A stretch of 64,000 nucleotides of DNA from Rhyzopertha dominica (Eukaryota > Arthropoda > Insecta > Coleoptera > Bostrichidae). Under the pieces are notes generated by a model. The model searched no databases. It was not told the origin of the DNA and saw only the letters and a program-made list of their open reading frames with translations. Position numbers and translations under genes: made by a program. The DNA lies in NCBI GenBank assembly GCA_025024175.1, contig QCXZ01000137.1, positions 67,084,680 to 67,148,679 of the forward strand. Reading direction: 5' to 3'. Numbering within the stretch: position 1 is the first letter of the stretch; the number at the start of each line of letters is the position of its first letter. Shown in pieces: positions 11,450-23,576 of this stretch.

Positions 11450-12985
11450 TGATCATTTTATTCTAGTCATCTATAAGGTTTGATATTGGACCACTTTATA
11501 GTCCAAGAGCCGACCGCGTGATTTCAACATAAGATTATGTAATGAAATGTGATGTAAGATCTAGGGAGTATATTTGTCTGCTTAAAACGAATGGGTTGCC
11601 TCAATTACTATGGGCCCGATTAGCATTAAATAAATAATTAGTTATTAAGTTTTAAATAAATCTACTCGTAAGATTATAGAACAACAAAGGTACCATTAGA
11701 AAGAAGGAAAATCGAGTAACAATAAAAAATGGTTGCCAACTATTAACCAGGCCCATCGCACTGGCAGCCACCACTAAAGTGGTGATGTTTCGTTAACTAT
11801 CTGCGCTCATCAAATTACTACATAAATCCAATACCAAATGAAAGCTTAAATTGCTTTACAAGATAGGATTTGATTGTCTGCCATAAGCGATGTAGGTGTA
11901 GGTTACCAAAACGATTCGTTGATAAAATCCCAAAATGTAGACATTTTTTAAATTATTATTGCTTAGGGTGTAGTGTTGAAGGCATACTGCACTTAAGCTT
12001 TAGCTGATTGTGCTGCCAGTACCTCCTAAGAAGCATGTTACTTCATTAATTTGGTAATGCTTTTAGGATATAATTAATGAGTGCTTCTGCAATCTCATCA
12101 GATTGAGCAAATACACTTCCGACCTATAGCATCATTTGCAGTACCACAGAAATACATAGTTACCTACAAGTTTAAACCAGTGATAACATTTTGTGATAAA
12201 AGAACCTTGCACATGTAGGGCCAGNCGCATGCGCGATTATAGATTGTATGGAAACGTCTTGGCAACGTCACAACAAACAACAGGAACTGCCACACATCTG
12301 GCCAATCGCCATTCACTCGGTCATACTTGCGAGTTACTGCGCAGGCTCGCTGCCGTACAAACGAGCAACATGGCGACTTACTGGTCGTCACAAATTTTCT
12401 CGCACTGGCCATAAAATTTGGTTGTCTATGTAGTAAATAAGATGTATGTGTGCTGCACCAATTCTAGATAAGTATTTCTTTAAACAGCAATGTGTCGTAA
12501 GGAGTCCAACTACTGTTCTTAGATGAGGCCTGCTTAATTGCAGCAGTTCTGTAACTTTTACTTTAGTACCGGTTGATGCACTCACTTTATAGAAGACAAC
12601 CAAATATAATCTTGTAAGCCACAATCAAAAGTTTCATTTGCTATTGGACTTATGTAATAATCTTATGAGCGCAGGAAGTTAACGAAACATCACCGCCTTA
12701 CTAGTGGCTGCTAATGCGATCGGCCTCTTTTATGGACGGCAACATTTTTTTATTGTTGCTCGATTTGCCTTCTTTCCAGTGGTAAAATTAATAACAAATT
12801 ATTTAATTAACGCCAATCTGGCCCATGTTAATTGAAGCAACCCAACCATTTCAAGTATACAAATATACTCCCTACATTTTATAAACTATCTTATTTTATA
12901 ACATTATGGGACCTCAAATTAGGCGGTTGGCTCTCCCACTATTAGACCCGAAAGCAATCAAACTGTACACCGAACAAAATTAATG
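11450..12985. mobile_element. long inverted-repeat (foldback-type) element
   Basis: The left arm (about 11478-11990) matches the reverse complement of about 12480-12963. Shared blocks, read left-arm-wise, include AGGGAGTATATTTG, GGTTGC(C/T)TCAATTA, GAAAATCGAGTAACAA against GCAAATCGAGCAACAA, and GGTGATGTTTCGTTAACT. Arms are diverged with indels and fade inward. The centre (about 12190-12430) is unpaired and more GC-rich than its surroundings. No transposase is present. It is a non-autonomous long-TIR or foldback element; its outer limits are uncertain by tens of bases. Confidence 0.75.
12220..12415. other. GC-rich core of inverted-repeat element
   Basis: Contains CGCATGCGC (12226-12234) and CTGCGCAGG (12338-12346), which resemble NRF-1-type palindromes. 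Open frames run on both strands for about 70-80 codons without recognisable homology. It could be a captured promoter or exon, or simply part of the element. Confidence 0.35.
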
Positions 12986-12989
12986 AAAC

Positions 12990-13755
12990 TGGGAATGATA
13001 TTGACGTTTTTTTTGGCAACTTCAAAGGTACGTCATTCAAACTTCCACCGAAGCGGTTTTGGCATTATCTGATTACCTTTTTAGATTCAAAAGTTATACC
13101 TATCGGGTCCTTTTAAAATTGCCAATCGGTATATTCCAAGTAGAAAATTTCTCGACCTACTTAACTAACAAATCACACGATTGTCTCTGTAAGCCTCAGT
13201 AATCACCTCATAATCTATTTATCCCTGAACTGAACTTATGTGGTTCCCCCAGCAACAACATATTTACAGATCCCCATTGTTGACTGATCCGTCTTCCCAA
13301 GCGACCCACGCTTACGCGGTCTTGAAATAGAGTAGCCGGATTAGGAGTATCAAAAGAACTAGAACGTGTCTGGTACATCGTATCCGGAATTATCTCCTGG
13401 GATGCATGGGTCGCTAAATCCACCTGCTGTTGAAGTACACGTGACGGGTTCATGGATAGCGGATATTTTTCAAATACTGCTAACGGACNGAAGCCCGTTT
13501 TATACAAAAAGCAAACGTTATTCATGCGGGTCTGATCCTGCAATTAGGGGACTTAATTTGTGTAATCAGTTTAACCCTGTGTGTTCATCGTTGGGGCTCA
13601 TGGGTAAATCCGAAATTAAATTCCGACTGCCCAATCATCCTTTGTCGTGGTGTTGCACGGAGGCTCATGTAACATTTAATAGCATTCTGGATGTGTCTAC
13701 GGTGAGGCAGTGTCCGACAACTTAATTTAAAGTGCCTGTAATGGTGGAAATAACG
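12990..13755. other. unassigned, open frames on both strands
   Basis: A 119-codon plus-strand frame (13366-13725) and a 111-codon minus-strand frame (13208-13543) overlap; each holds an ambiguous base. Neither resembles a family I know. Composition is less AT-rich than its flanks, so an old transposon fragment is possible. Confidence 0.3.
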
Positions 13756-13935
13756 TGTAGAGGATAGTTCAATTAAACAGCAACTTCCAAATTTCAGTAT
13801 ATTAAATTCAAGATGCAGATTTATAGACTAAATTAAATGCTGACAGGTGATAATTATATATTGACCTTCTTATGTTGACATTCGGGCCTATTCGTTTACT
13901 ATTTTTTAAAGTAGTGCGCGTAACGATTCGCCACA
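13756..13935 (-). repeat. gypsy LTR1 (180 bp)
   Basis: Minus-strand ends are TGTGGCGAATCG and CCTCTACA. It is preceded on the minus strand by the polypurine tract and matches 14785-14957. Confidence 0.75.
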
Positions 13936-13987
13936 CTACTCCCCCCTTAGTGGCGTAGCCACGTTAAAGTAACTCAAAGAAAGAAAA

Positions 13988-14735
13988 TTAAACACATAAA
14001 ATACTTGCAAGGCGCCACACATTTTCGTGCTTTTGACTTGAATTCTTGATGGTACCTACACAATTCGTTACTTGTAGAATTAGACAATCTATTTCTTGAT
14101 GGCGTACGCGACCGGAATCTGATCCTTTGCTACTAGGAATGTTCTCTTCTTTGAAAGCTACTTTTAGTTCTGACACTTCTCTCGATAACTTTGATATGAC
14201 TACTTCCAAGTTACCTGGTTTTGGGTCTGAAGTGATCGCAAAAGTGCGTGGTTGCTCAATTGCAGCTATCTTGTCTGCCATAATATCTAAGCTTTCCAAA
14301 TTCTCACTGCGTATGGTTAAAACGGACTGAATATGAACTGGAAGTCTTTGTATCCAAACTGTTTTGAACAAATGGATGAAACAGACGAGCTGCCTAATCA
14401 TCGCATTTCATTTTATAACTGTGACGGTTTTCTGTCACCTAACTCCATTTCAGATAACAGCTTCCTTAATTGCTTTTCCTTAGAGTCTCCTAATATGCCA
14501 ATTGGTTTTTTCTTTATTCCTTTATATTTTTTTGAGATTCAGGAAGAGAATGAATGTAATCCCTAACTTGTGATAATATTTCGGTGTCGATGAAGCTAAT
14601 AACATAATTGTATTTCTTCAGATCGGAAGTTATGTTATTAATTTGAAACTGAGCTTCCAATTGAAAGAACCACAACTTCGGATCGACTTTCCAGAAAGGT
14701 GGGGGCATTATTACTACCCTATCTACGTGCACATC
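13988..14735 (-). pseudogene. gag: Ty3/gypsy Gag, broken
   Basis: The N-terminal part (14732-14514) has PPPFWKVDPKLWFFQLEAQF, the conserved capsid start of insect gypsy Gag. After frame breaks, the next part (14401-13988) has TVWIQRLPVHIQSVL and LDIMADKIAAIEQP, matching the conserved LWLQRLP...LADKI region. Residual histidine and cysteine codons near the end resemble the CWYH...C segment that usually precedes pol. It stops directly before the polypurine tract, so pol is absent. Confidence 0.8.
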
Positions 14736-14784
14736 TTCTGCCGAACTTTATTGTTTCACGGTAAAAATAATCGGGGTCACCAGT

Positions 14785-14957
14785 TGTGGAGGATAGTTTA
14801 ATTAAACAGCAACTTCCAAACCTCAGTGTATTAAATTAAAGGTACATATTCATAGACTAAATTAAATACTGACAGGTGATAATTATAAATTGACTTTTTT
14901 ATGTTGACATTCGGGCCTATTCGTTTTCTGTTTTTTAAAGTAGTGCGCGTAACGATT
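14785..14957 (-). repeat. gypsy LTR2 (173 bp, outer end deleted)
   Basis: Direct repeat of 13756-13935. It ends in CCTCCACA on the minus strand, immediately followed by the primer-binding site. The TGTGGCG start is missing (GATTC joins directly to CCCCCTTAG). Confidence 0.75.
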
Positions 14958-14999
14958 CCCCCTTAGTGGCCCAGCCACGTTAAAGTAACTCAAAGAAAG

Positions 15000-15614
15000 A
15001 AAATTAAACACATTAAATACTTGCAAGGTGCCACACATTTTCGTTCTTTTGACTTGAATTCTTGATGGTACCAACACAATTCTTTACTTGTAGAATTAGA
15101 CAATCTATTTCTGAATGCGTACGCAGCCGGGATCTGATCCTTTGTGTGCTTCTAGGAATGTTCTGACGCTTCTCTCGATAACTTTGTTATGACTTCTTCC
15201 AAGTTACCTGGTTTTGGGTCTGAAGTGATCGCAAAAGTACGTGGTTGCTCAATTTCAGCTATCTTGAGTGCCATAATACCTTAGCTTTCCAAATCATCAC
15301 TGCTTGTGGTTAAAACAGACTGATTGTGAACTGGGAGCCTTTACATCCAAACTGTTTTGAACTAATCGGATGAAACAGACGAGCTGCCTAATCTTCGCAT
15401 TTCATTTAATAACTGTGACGGTTTCCTGTCACCTAACTCCATTTCAGATAACAGCTTCATTAATTGCTTTTCCTTGGAGTCGCTGAATATGCCAATTAGT
15501 TTTTCCTTTATTCCTTCGTATTTTTAAGATTCAGGAGGAGAATTAATGTAATCCGTAACTTATGATAATATTTAGGTGTCGATGGAGCTAATAACATAAT
15601 TGTATTTCTTCATT
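15000..15614 (-). pseudogene. gag: second gypsy Gag copy, truncated
   Basis: Direct repeat of 13980-14620, with additional deletions and substitutions. Homology to the first unit stops at about 15614, where foldback DNA begins, so the start of this gag is lost. Confidence 0.7.
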
Positions 15615-15624
15615 TACATTTAGT

Positions 15625-16085
15625 TACAATGTGTTGTTGAAAAGCTTAACCTACAATAAGTGCGTATGTGGAGTATTATAAATTACATATACCAGAAAAT
15701 GGCAACGTGCTGGGTCCCTGGATGTTCTCGTTATAATAAGAGCGAAGCATACTAAATTTAATTTCGGATTGTAATATTAATTACTTACTTAATAATACGG
15801 GGGCATCTAAACCACTCAAACATACACAGTAACACTTCAAAATATTGTTTTAAACTTTAATTTTGCTCTGAACATTGAGTGTTACTGTGTATATTTGAGT
15901 GGTTTACATTCTTTCGTATTATTTAGCAAGTATTACAAACCAAAATACTTTTACTTTCAATCTTTTGTTAATTCTAAGGAGAACATCCAGGGACCTAACA
16001 TATCACCATTTCCTGGTACAACTTGTAAATTGTAATGCTCTACACCTCTACGTTGTTAAGCTTTCCAACAATACATTGTAGCCAA
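15625..16085. repeat. foldback (inverted repeat) carrying a THAP-like exon
   Basis: The left arm (about 15627-15840) is the inverse of the right arm (about 15875-16080), with a loop of about 35 bp. Matching blocks are GTTGAAAAGCTTAAC with GTTAAGCTTTCCAAC, GGGTCCCTGGATGTTCTC with its inverse, and AGTAACACTTCAA with TTGAGTGTTACT. From 15699 the left arm reads MATCWVPGCSRYNKSE, like the first zinc-binding half of a THAP domain (C-x4-C). The right arm holds a degraded inverse copy. A further partial copy follows at about 16098-16180. Confidence 0.7.
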
Positions 16086-16557
16086 ATATAATTTAGGTTT
16101 GTAATACTTGCTAAGTAACAGACACGTAATACTTTAAAATATTCCTTTAAAACTAAAAATAAGCACCAAACACTGAACTCCTCTAAGCACATTATGACAA
16201 CTTAGTTTGTTTTGATCCAGGATCTTGGTGTACCCCTGGTGTACCCTATCTACGTACATCTACGTCACTCTGTATAGCGTATTATACTCAATTACAGCGA
16301 ATGTGTTATTAATAAATTAAACTGTCATTAAAAACTGACAGGTGTCAAATATAATATAAAACCATTCAAGCATTAAATTTTGATCAGAATAGGATGAATT
16401 AGACTTATCTTTTGGTAGGTGAAATTCTAAAATCTAAAAGTCCTCTGGTTGTAAGCGGTAGAGGAAGGTACATATTTTTGTTCCAATCATCTGTTAACTT
16501 GACGTTTAGTTAGTTAGAGTTTAAGCATGTAATAGTGTAAAATAACGCTTGCAAATG

Positions 16558-16737
16558 TCTGTAAACGACAAAAGGATTACTAGCGTTTCAGCTATTAATT
16601 GTGTAGATAGACATGAACATGGTTTCCGTTTATTTTCATTCCCGAGAGATAAATCACGATCGCTTCAATGGTTGCATAATATGCGAAGAAAAAAGTGGCT
16701 AGAAACAAATTCGTCTCGCCGTTGCCAAGTCAGTTAA
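16558..16737 (+). pseudogene. THAP-domain fragment
   Basis: Codons around 16612-16737 read GFRLFSFPRDKSRSL, then WLHNMRRKKWLETNSSRRC. This matches the middle of a THAP zinc finger (FPxDxxxxxxWLxxxRRxxW...SSRxC). A possible acceptor (GTAGATAG) lies just before ACATGAACATGG, and the C-x4-C half lies about 900 bp upstream at 15699. THAP domains occur in P-element-type transposases and in host proteins. No DDE region is visible nearby, so the source is undecided. The frame stops before the last Cys/His pair, so the domain is incomplete. Confidence 0.65.
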
Positions 16738-16739
16738 TA

Positions 16740-19700
16740 TACAAAAAAACTTATTATTACCTATTTCATGTAAGTGTGCCAAACAATGCTTCCTTTTTTT
16801 AGTGATATTTTGAGGAGTACAATATGATGAGGAAGCTCCAAGCCAATGCAGTGCCGCACTTTTAATGCAGTTATCATCAACAAAAATGATGGACTTCCCA
16901 TGTTATATTGTTTATATTGTTATATTGCGTGAAACTTGAAATAGAAATTAAACCATTTTGTGCATTTGGAGGTATTTGTGAGTACATATGCAGACAAAAT
17001 TACATATAGAACAAGAGCTACTTGTTAATAAGCTGTTACAATTTGTATTTCCAGTTTTTTGTAAATCCAGCTAATTCTTTGCATAAAACATGTCCCTGAG
17101 CATGTTTGGAAGAAAAGTGTACTTCCCTTTTTAGTACCTTATAAGCGGTGGTCTTGTTGACGTTTTTAGTACATTGTGAAATGTAAAACAATCTGCAAAT
17201 ATAATATAATCTATAGTTTGTTACGTTATTTCAGAGCTAAATCATATAACAAAAATTTTATCTTTGAGTAGCTTTTATGATATGTATGTTTCTCGTGCAT
17301 TTTAAAATTTTGCGCGATTGTCTAACTTAGACTAACTTTGTATAATTTATTGATTACAGAACGTCGTGATTTCTTTCTAAAGAATTTGCATTTATTTTAT
17401 AAAAGCTGCCAGAGGTAATTAATTAGCGTGTAATGATTTGAAAAACCCTTACATAATTATGCCTAATCTAAAACTCGCTATAATTGGATTGATGTCTTTA
17501 AAATGAAGCTGCTAATGACACGTGTTTTCCTAAGTTGTATAAATAACAGTAGCGCTAGTTAATAATATTTACTCTGTTTGTTCTATAATAATTATATTAT
17601 CACCTAAAATGTTATTACCTGTATTTTGAGTAAGTCTTTTCTGTCGGTTGAGAGTTGTTGAATATGTGTTATCTGACACATTGCGGGTATTCCATGAAAA
17701 GGTTGTGTTTTTCTAAAACATCGCTATGATAATTTTAAGTGACTTAAAGTCACATGAATACACACCACGAACAATTTAAATTAAATGAAGTAGGGGCAAT
17801 CGCTGAAAGAGTAGACCTCTACCAATACATGGTTAATGAAATAAAATTGCGATTAATTTAACTTTCCTGTAATAGGTTCATTATACGACTATACACAAGT
17901 GCCTGTACAGTAATCCTTATCATGTTACTATGATTTATAGGCAACTACAACGGCATTAATCCCTTATAAGTAGTTTGATGCCTACTATTAACTATGCCTG
18001 TAGGCATACACCAAATTTAGAACAGAGGGAGCACAAATTGTATGCATTTGCGATTTCCAGCTAACGCAGTTCCGTATCTCGTTACTTCCTGGTAATTACT
18101 CCTGATTGTTCTATTCAAACGATGTCACATCATCCATTACTAATGATAGTGATGATCTGCTCGTTATATGGCATGTACTTTTATAAGCAATTAAAAATAT
18201 GCCGAAGCTCTATAGTAACATACGTGACACCGACAGTAATCATTTATCAACTAATTTTAGCAAGAATTAAATTTCATGACCTCGTGTTATGGACATAGCT
18301 TTATCAAATTTTAGGCCTGGATAGGCTGTATACGCCTATGGCGGCAATTGGCACCAATAATGTATAAACGATCAGGCAAGAGACGATTAGCAAAAATATT
18401 ATGGTAACTGGCTTTTTAAGGTACCTATTAGATACGTGCAATTTTGAAGAAAATTTGTATACAGAGAGATATAAACTATCCAAAATTAGGTATATTGTCA
18501 TATTTTATTATAAACGAAAAACGCAATGGTTTTTATTAGAGGGTTGTTCTTCAATATTGAATTTTACACCATTTTGATTATACAATTTTAACTATTAAGA
18601 CGTGGATGGAGGATAACTATATATTTAAAAAGATATTAAAATGCAATTAGCAATATGGACTGATATAGCGGTGAGACGATACTATACAGGTTGATATCAG
18701 GTTGTAAGATACTAAAAGAGACTAATCGAATTAGGTAACCCCGAAATGCTAAATTACAGTATCAAGTATTAAAAAAATCAAATCAAAGCAGTCACTAATG
18801 AATCCGAAAAAATGATTAAAAAAACAAATCCGACAGTTGTGTAATTCCAGAATGCATCATAGTTGCTTGACTATACTTTAACAATTTTTAATAATTTACC
18901 TCGACTTTTCGGAACCTCTATCAGTTAACCAATTTATAAACCATGAACTTAACTTTAATCATTTTAAATATTGATTCGTTTAACAAGGAACCAAATTTAG
19001 ATTTATCAAAGTTACATCTTCACCACTTTAACGATGAAGAAAGAACATCGATATATGCAGGGGCGCCGACTCCATGGGTGCTCGGGTGCCCCAGCACCCA
19101 CGAGAAGTACATTGTGGGTGCGGAGCACCCACGACCAAATAGGCTTCAACACATGTACCATAAATTCAAACTGATTTATCACAGATATAAAAAAGAACTC
19201 TTTGTCAAATTTATCAAATTAGAGCGTCTACAGTGCTATCAGATGATTCAAGCCCACCCAGCCTTGTTTTAGAATTTCTTGTGAAAGCAAGTACGTGGAA
19301 ATGTAGCTCACTTTTTTAATATCTGATTTTTTTATTTATTATATTGGAATTTTGATTTATGTGAACCATTTCAAGTATTAATCTCTTGTTTGTATTACTT
19401 TCTTTATCCTAAATTTTCACATTATCCCACTTAATATGATGTCCATGTGTTCAGTAAGTGAGCATCTATCCCTTTGTTTAGTTATATCACTTTTGTAGAC
19501 GGCCAATCTATTAACCATCCATTGTGATACCTGTTGCCTTCACAATCCTCACATTCCAAACATATATTATAGAACATTTGCATGATATTTTGCAGGTATT
19601 TTTGATTTTAGTGTTGCGAGTAGGGTTGAGCCATGCTTCTTGTTCTCAATTGTAATTTTTATGTTTTCATTTTTTAAACGTTCTGAATAATTTTGTTGTC

Positions 19701-20490
19701 AATCCAGTAATGTTTGGTAGGGATACATACATTCTATGATCTACTGTTTGTAGGTTTTTGTCAACCATAGGATCATGATTTACCCTCTGCCCCACGTTAC
19801 TCTGCATACTACCGTTAGCTGTGTTTGCGTTACATGAAGTGTTGATAAATCAGTAGTTTTATGTATCAACACTCTCGGGTATGAATTGTGTATTANTAAA
19901 TTTTCTAATTTTTTAATTTTTTTCAATAAATTGTGAATATTTTATTTTAATAATTCTATGTTTCATCTGTTTTACACAGTTTATTTTAACTTGTGTCGAA
20001 TGATTTGAGACGTAGTTTATATACCTCCCCGATGAGGTTGGTTTCCGTTACCAATACAGTATTATTTTATATTTTTTTCGTATATCTTTGGTTTCAAAAA
20101 GAGTACTCCACATTCTACTTCTCGTTCTGTAGTGAATTGAACACAGTTTCTTTCATAAAAAAGTTTGTCGATGACTAATGCTGGTACCAACAAAGGCACT
20201 AGGACAAATCTAGCATTTTTGTACTTATTTTTTTCCTCTTACGTATCTTTCTATTTATATCATACATATTTCTGTCATATTGCATGTGTACCTATTGAGC
20301 TCTATTGGACGGATTCATAGATACTATTTTCACGATTATGTTAGCATGAGCACCCACGAGGTTTTCTAAAAACTGGCGCTCCTGGATATATGTACGTAAT
20401 ATGCCAGTATCTTTTATAATGAATCCGACATGTTGACAATTACGAATATCAATATGTTGATTCGAAGGTGCATTCGTTGTAAAACATCCT
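16740..20490. other. no recognisable gene
   Basis: Mostly AT-rich. A 109-codon frame at 18943-19272 has no known relative; it spans a GC-rich cluster of GGGTGC/GCACCC repeats including a perfect hairpin at 19114-19132 (GTGGGTGC-GGA-GCACCCAC). The preceding CAGGGGCGCCGACTCC could be the end of a DNA transposon. One N lies near 19896. Confidence 0.4.
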
Positions 20491-20721
20491 GAATCAATTA
20501 GGTAGCTTAGAAATAAGCTAATTGAACGTATGTGCTTTGTCTCACTTGATTTATCAGATAACTCTGACGACCACACGGTCATTGTCAAAGAGGTAGTATA
20601 ACACTGTTATCTCTTTGACAATGACCGTGTAGTCGAAACGATCGTCAGAGTTATCTGATAAATCAAGTGAGACAAAGCACATACGTTCAATCAGCTTATT
20701 TCCAAGCTACCTAATTGAATT
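20491..20721. repeat. long near-perfect palindrome
   Basis: 20491-20592 is nearly the exact inverse of 20611-20721, with an 18-bp loop. For example, CTCACTTGATTTATCAG pairs with CTGATAAATCAAGTGAG, and GGTCATTGTCAAAGAG with CTCTTTGACAATGACC. The right arm has an extra run of about 9 bases (GAAACGATC region). No terminal or target-site signature of a known element was found. If transcribed it would form a hairpin of about 100 bp. Confidence 0.85.
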
Positions 20722-23560
20722 ACGAATCAAATCAAACATTCTATGCGTGCATCTGAGGAAAATCAGGTTTATTCTAAAATCCATAAAGAGGAAGTCCAGA
20801 TGCAATCAAAAAATGGTCGAACAAAATTACTTGCTGAATCATTGGTGAACACCACCAGTATTTCGAAGAATAATACAATCAAGTCGAGTCTGCAAAAGGT
20901 TTTACAAAATTCTACCATATGTTTCTTGGACCCAAACATTCCGATTTAAGTAAACTTATAGAATGGCTCGTAAGTTTACACTTACAGCATATGAAGTAAA
21001 TTTACCGACAACTGCTTGGTAAAATCAATTCACTGTTCTGAAAACGTTGTCATAATAACACATTTCGACAGTGGACATGGAAAGCATTCGTTATCACACC
21101 TATTAAATTTTTTCTTCACCTAAAATTCCTACAATGTCATATTTAAAAAAGGAGGCCTAGAGGCAGAAAGGTTTTTAATCCGGCCCTGTAAAACTTAAAT
21201 CAAATATTTTCTCATGCAGATTTAATTTTCAGAGACTAACTGCCTTGCAATTAATAAAATTACACATACAAATACGACCTGCCAGCTCTAACCCAATTTC
21301 CGGAAGTATAATTAAAGCCGTTCTGGAGCAAACGTACTGATGCATGCAATTTGCCCATCTGGAGTACTGTCCTATTCGTTACTCCACTTTAATTTAAGGC
21401 GAAGGTTTGAAAAAGTTATAATATTCCAGACGCGAATTCATTATTTAATTAAAACTAGTCACAATATTCAAAGTCAGGTTTACAAATTTGATTTAATAAG
21501 TTCACAACCTTGAATACGCTCTTTTATACGAAAAGTTTGTTCTTTCGGAGACAGATACAGTTAACATAATTATACATCCCGTGCTTTCGTAGGCTTTGGG
21601 TATGCGGTGCTTAATTCGTTTACATTAAAACTTCACAACATCAAAATTGTTTTAAGTACTAAACTTTCTAGCAAAGCACAATATCACGTCCGTGGTAAAT
21701 GTTCACCCATTAAAATAATAATCTCTCCATTTTAGAATTTACCAGCAGAATAAATGCCACGAGCTCTTAAGTATGGAATAAACGCAGAATGATTTTTACA
21801 AGAAATAATACTCGAATCTTATATTTTAATGTTTCATTTTTGTTCCTGTCATCGACATTTTCTTATTAGCAACCTATTTTCTTTCAGCATGCGGAGTACC
21901 TACATTTTTTTGAACACGAAAATGTCAAAACATTGTGACATTGAAACGAAAACTTTCCGATATTCGGTTCCATTGTGTTAAAAATGTAGGTAAGTAAAGT
22001 CATTTGGCGAATCAAACATTTTAATGTTTTAGTCTAGAATAGGGTCGATTTTCGCCCACACTTTAAGGGGCATCATATGACTGACTGCGAAAGCTTACAT
22101 TCTTACATTTTAATGTTTTAATTTATCCAATGGAATTTTTTCTACATAAATCAAACACTCCAAATTGTTTGGTTTCGTCCATTTATAAAATGTGAAATAC
22201 TTGCGCTAAAACAAATAATCAAGGCAATTTTCAGTTGCAGTATTGTAAAGTGAGTGAAAATGCAAAGAACTTATTGCTATAAATAAGTTCAAGTTCGGCT
22301 TTCACAAATTTATAAATGAAGGGCCGTAAAAAGGTTGATGTGAACAAATTAAAAAATTGTGTGCAACGCATTTATTACGAAAGAGAGTAAGTTTTACTGG
22401 TTACCTTTTTAATTTTAAATTACCAACTAAACAACTGACAATTGTCAAATATGCTTACGCGATATTCAGTAAACAATTAAAGAAAAGCATGAAAATGCAT
22501 TAAAAATCAAATGGTGAAAACTATATCATACAGCGCCAAAACCGTAAAGCTTTAGAGTAAATCATTAACTTGTGTTTTAAACAGTACAGAAGTGTTTTAT
22601 ATTTACATCCTAATGTTTGCATTGTTCTTTATACCTAAACACAAATAAATGTAAAATATTATGCAGGAAATTTAGTTAAACGTTAAATTTTATGGATTTA
22701 TTGAGTTTCTAAGAAAATATTTTTTATAACACTAGGACTTACTGGGATCCAACTCGCATATGTTTGGGACACAACGACCCAATTCGCATTGCAAATTAGT
22801 ATACATGCATGGGCTGCGACCCAATTCGCCTACTCCCAATATTTGTTCAATAAGAAAAGTTTTTATAGTTTTATGGTTTATCTAGTAAAAATGAGATACG
22901 AGGCTGAGAAAGAGCAATTCACTCACAGCACTCCTACGTACCTACGAGTAGAACACTGCCTATAAATATTCTAGGAATTGCTCCTGAAAATAAAAAGGCA
23001 TGGAATTATGTTCCTGACGAATGCTTTTTGGCAGTTAAAATCAAATGCAACAAAACCTGCACGGAACATAAAGGAGGTGAATACTATGGTAGAAATTTGC
23101 GGAAACTGATTTCGATATTATTAAATTGTAGGAAAGTTCGATAACAGTATATTAAAAAACTAGTTCATAGAGCGCCATTTTGTCTCAAGCATATAAGGCT
23201 TGCAAGGCCAGCCGAAGGCAAAGCAATGGATGAGTGCGACAAAGGGCCTTACCAAATAGGTTTTTTAAGCAATTTTTTTTTATTTTGGTTGGTTTCTGTT
23301 TTCTACCCAAGAAAATGTGAGAAATTTATGGTATTTTAACCTGCCATGGTTAAGTTGGCGAAGTTTCAGTTTTAACAGGACTCCTGACAGGTACGCCGTT
23401 ATGAGTTGGAGTTTGTTATTGTGCATAGTGGTGCTATACCCTGGAATATCGAATAATTGCCTTGTATTGCAGTGTGAACTTGCAAGTGGATACCCCACGC
23501 AAAGCTACTTTTACTTACAGGCCACTTAATAATATTGCTCTTGATATACTTCAGTATCAG
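20722..23560. other. no recognisable gene
   Basis: AT-rich sequence without family-like open frames. The phrase GACCCAATTCGC occurs twice near 22770-22825. Overlapping frames on both strands at 23280-23530 have no clear relative. Confidence 0.4.
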
Positions 23561-23576
23561 TATCATCTTGAGAGTC

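Larger units (their letters stand above)
13756..15614 (-). mobile_element. gag-only Ty3/gypsy element, tandem units sharing an LTR
   Basis: Read on the minus strand, LTR2 (14785-14957) is followed by ACTGGTGACCCCGA, a typical gypsy primer-binding site. Then come a gag gene (about 14735-13990), a G-rich polypurine tract (GGGGGGAGTAG, 13936-13946) and LTR1 (13756-13935, TGTGGCG...CTCTACA). No protease, reverse transcriptase or integrase lies between gag and the polypurine tract. A second gag copy (about 15000-15614) lies beyond LTR2 and is cut off by the next element. This is a tandem arrangement of gag-only units, like the TR-GAG class. Gag is broken by frameshifts and stops. LTR2 lacks about a dozen bases at its outer end. 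Confidence 0.8.

Noticed and set aside
13988..15640. Segmental duplication of unique DNA
   Set aside because: The repeated unit contains a primer-binding site, gag, polypurine tract and LTR, so it is a retroelement array rather than duplicated host DNA.
18943..19272. 109-codon frame on the plus strand
   Set aside because: It runs through a GC-rich hairpin cluster and has no recognisable family; likely chance.
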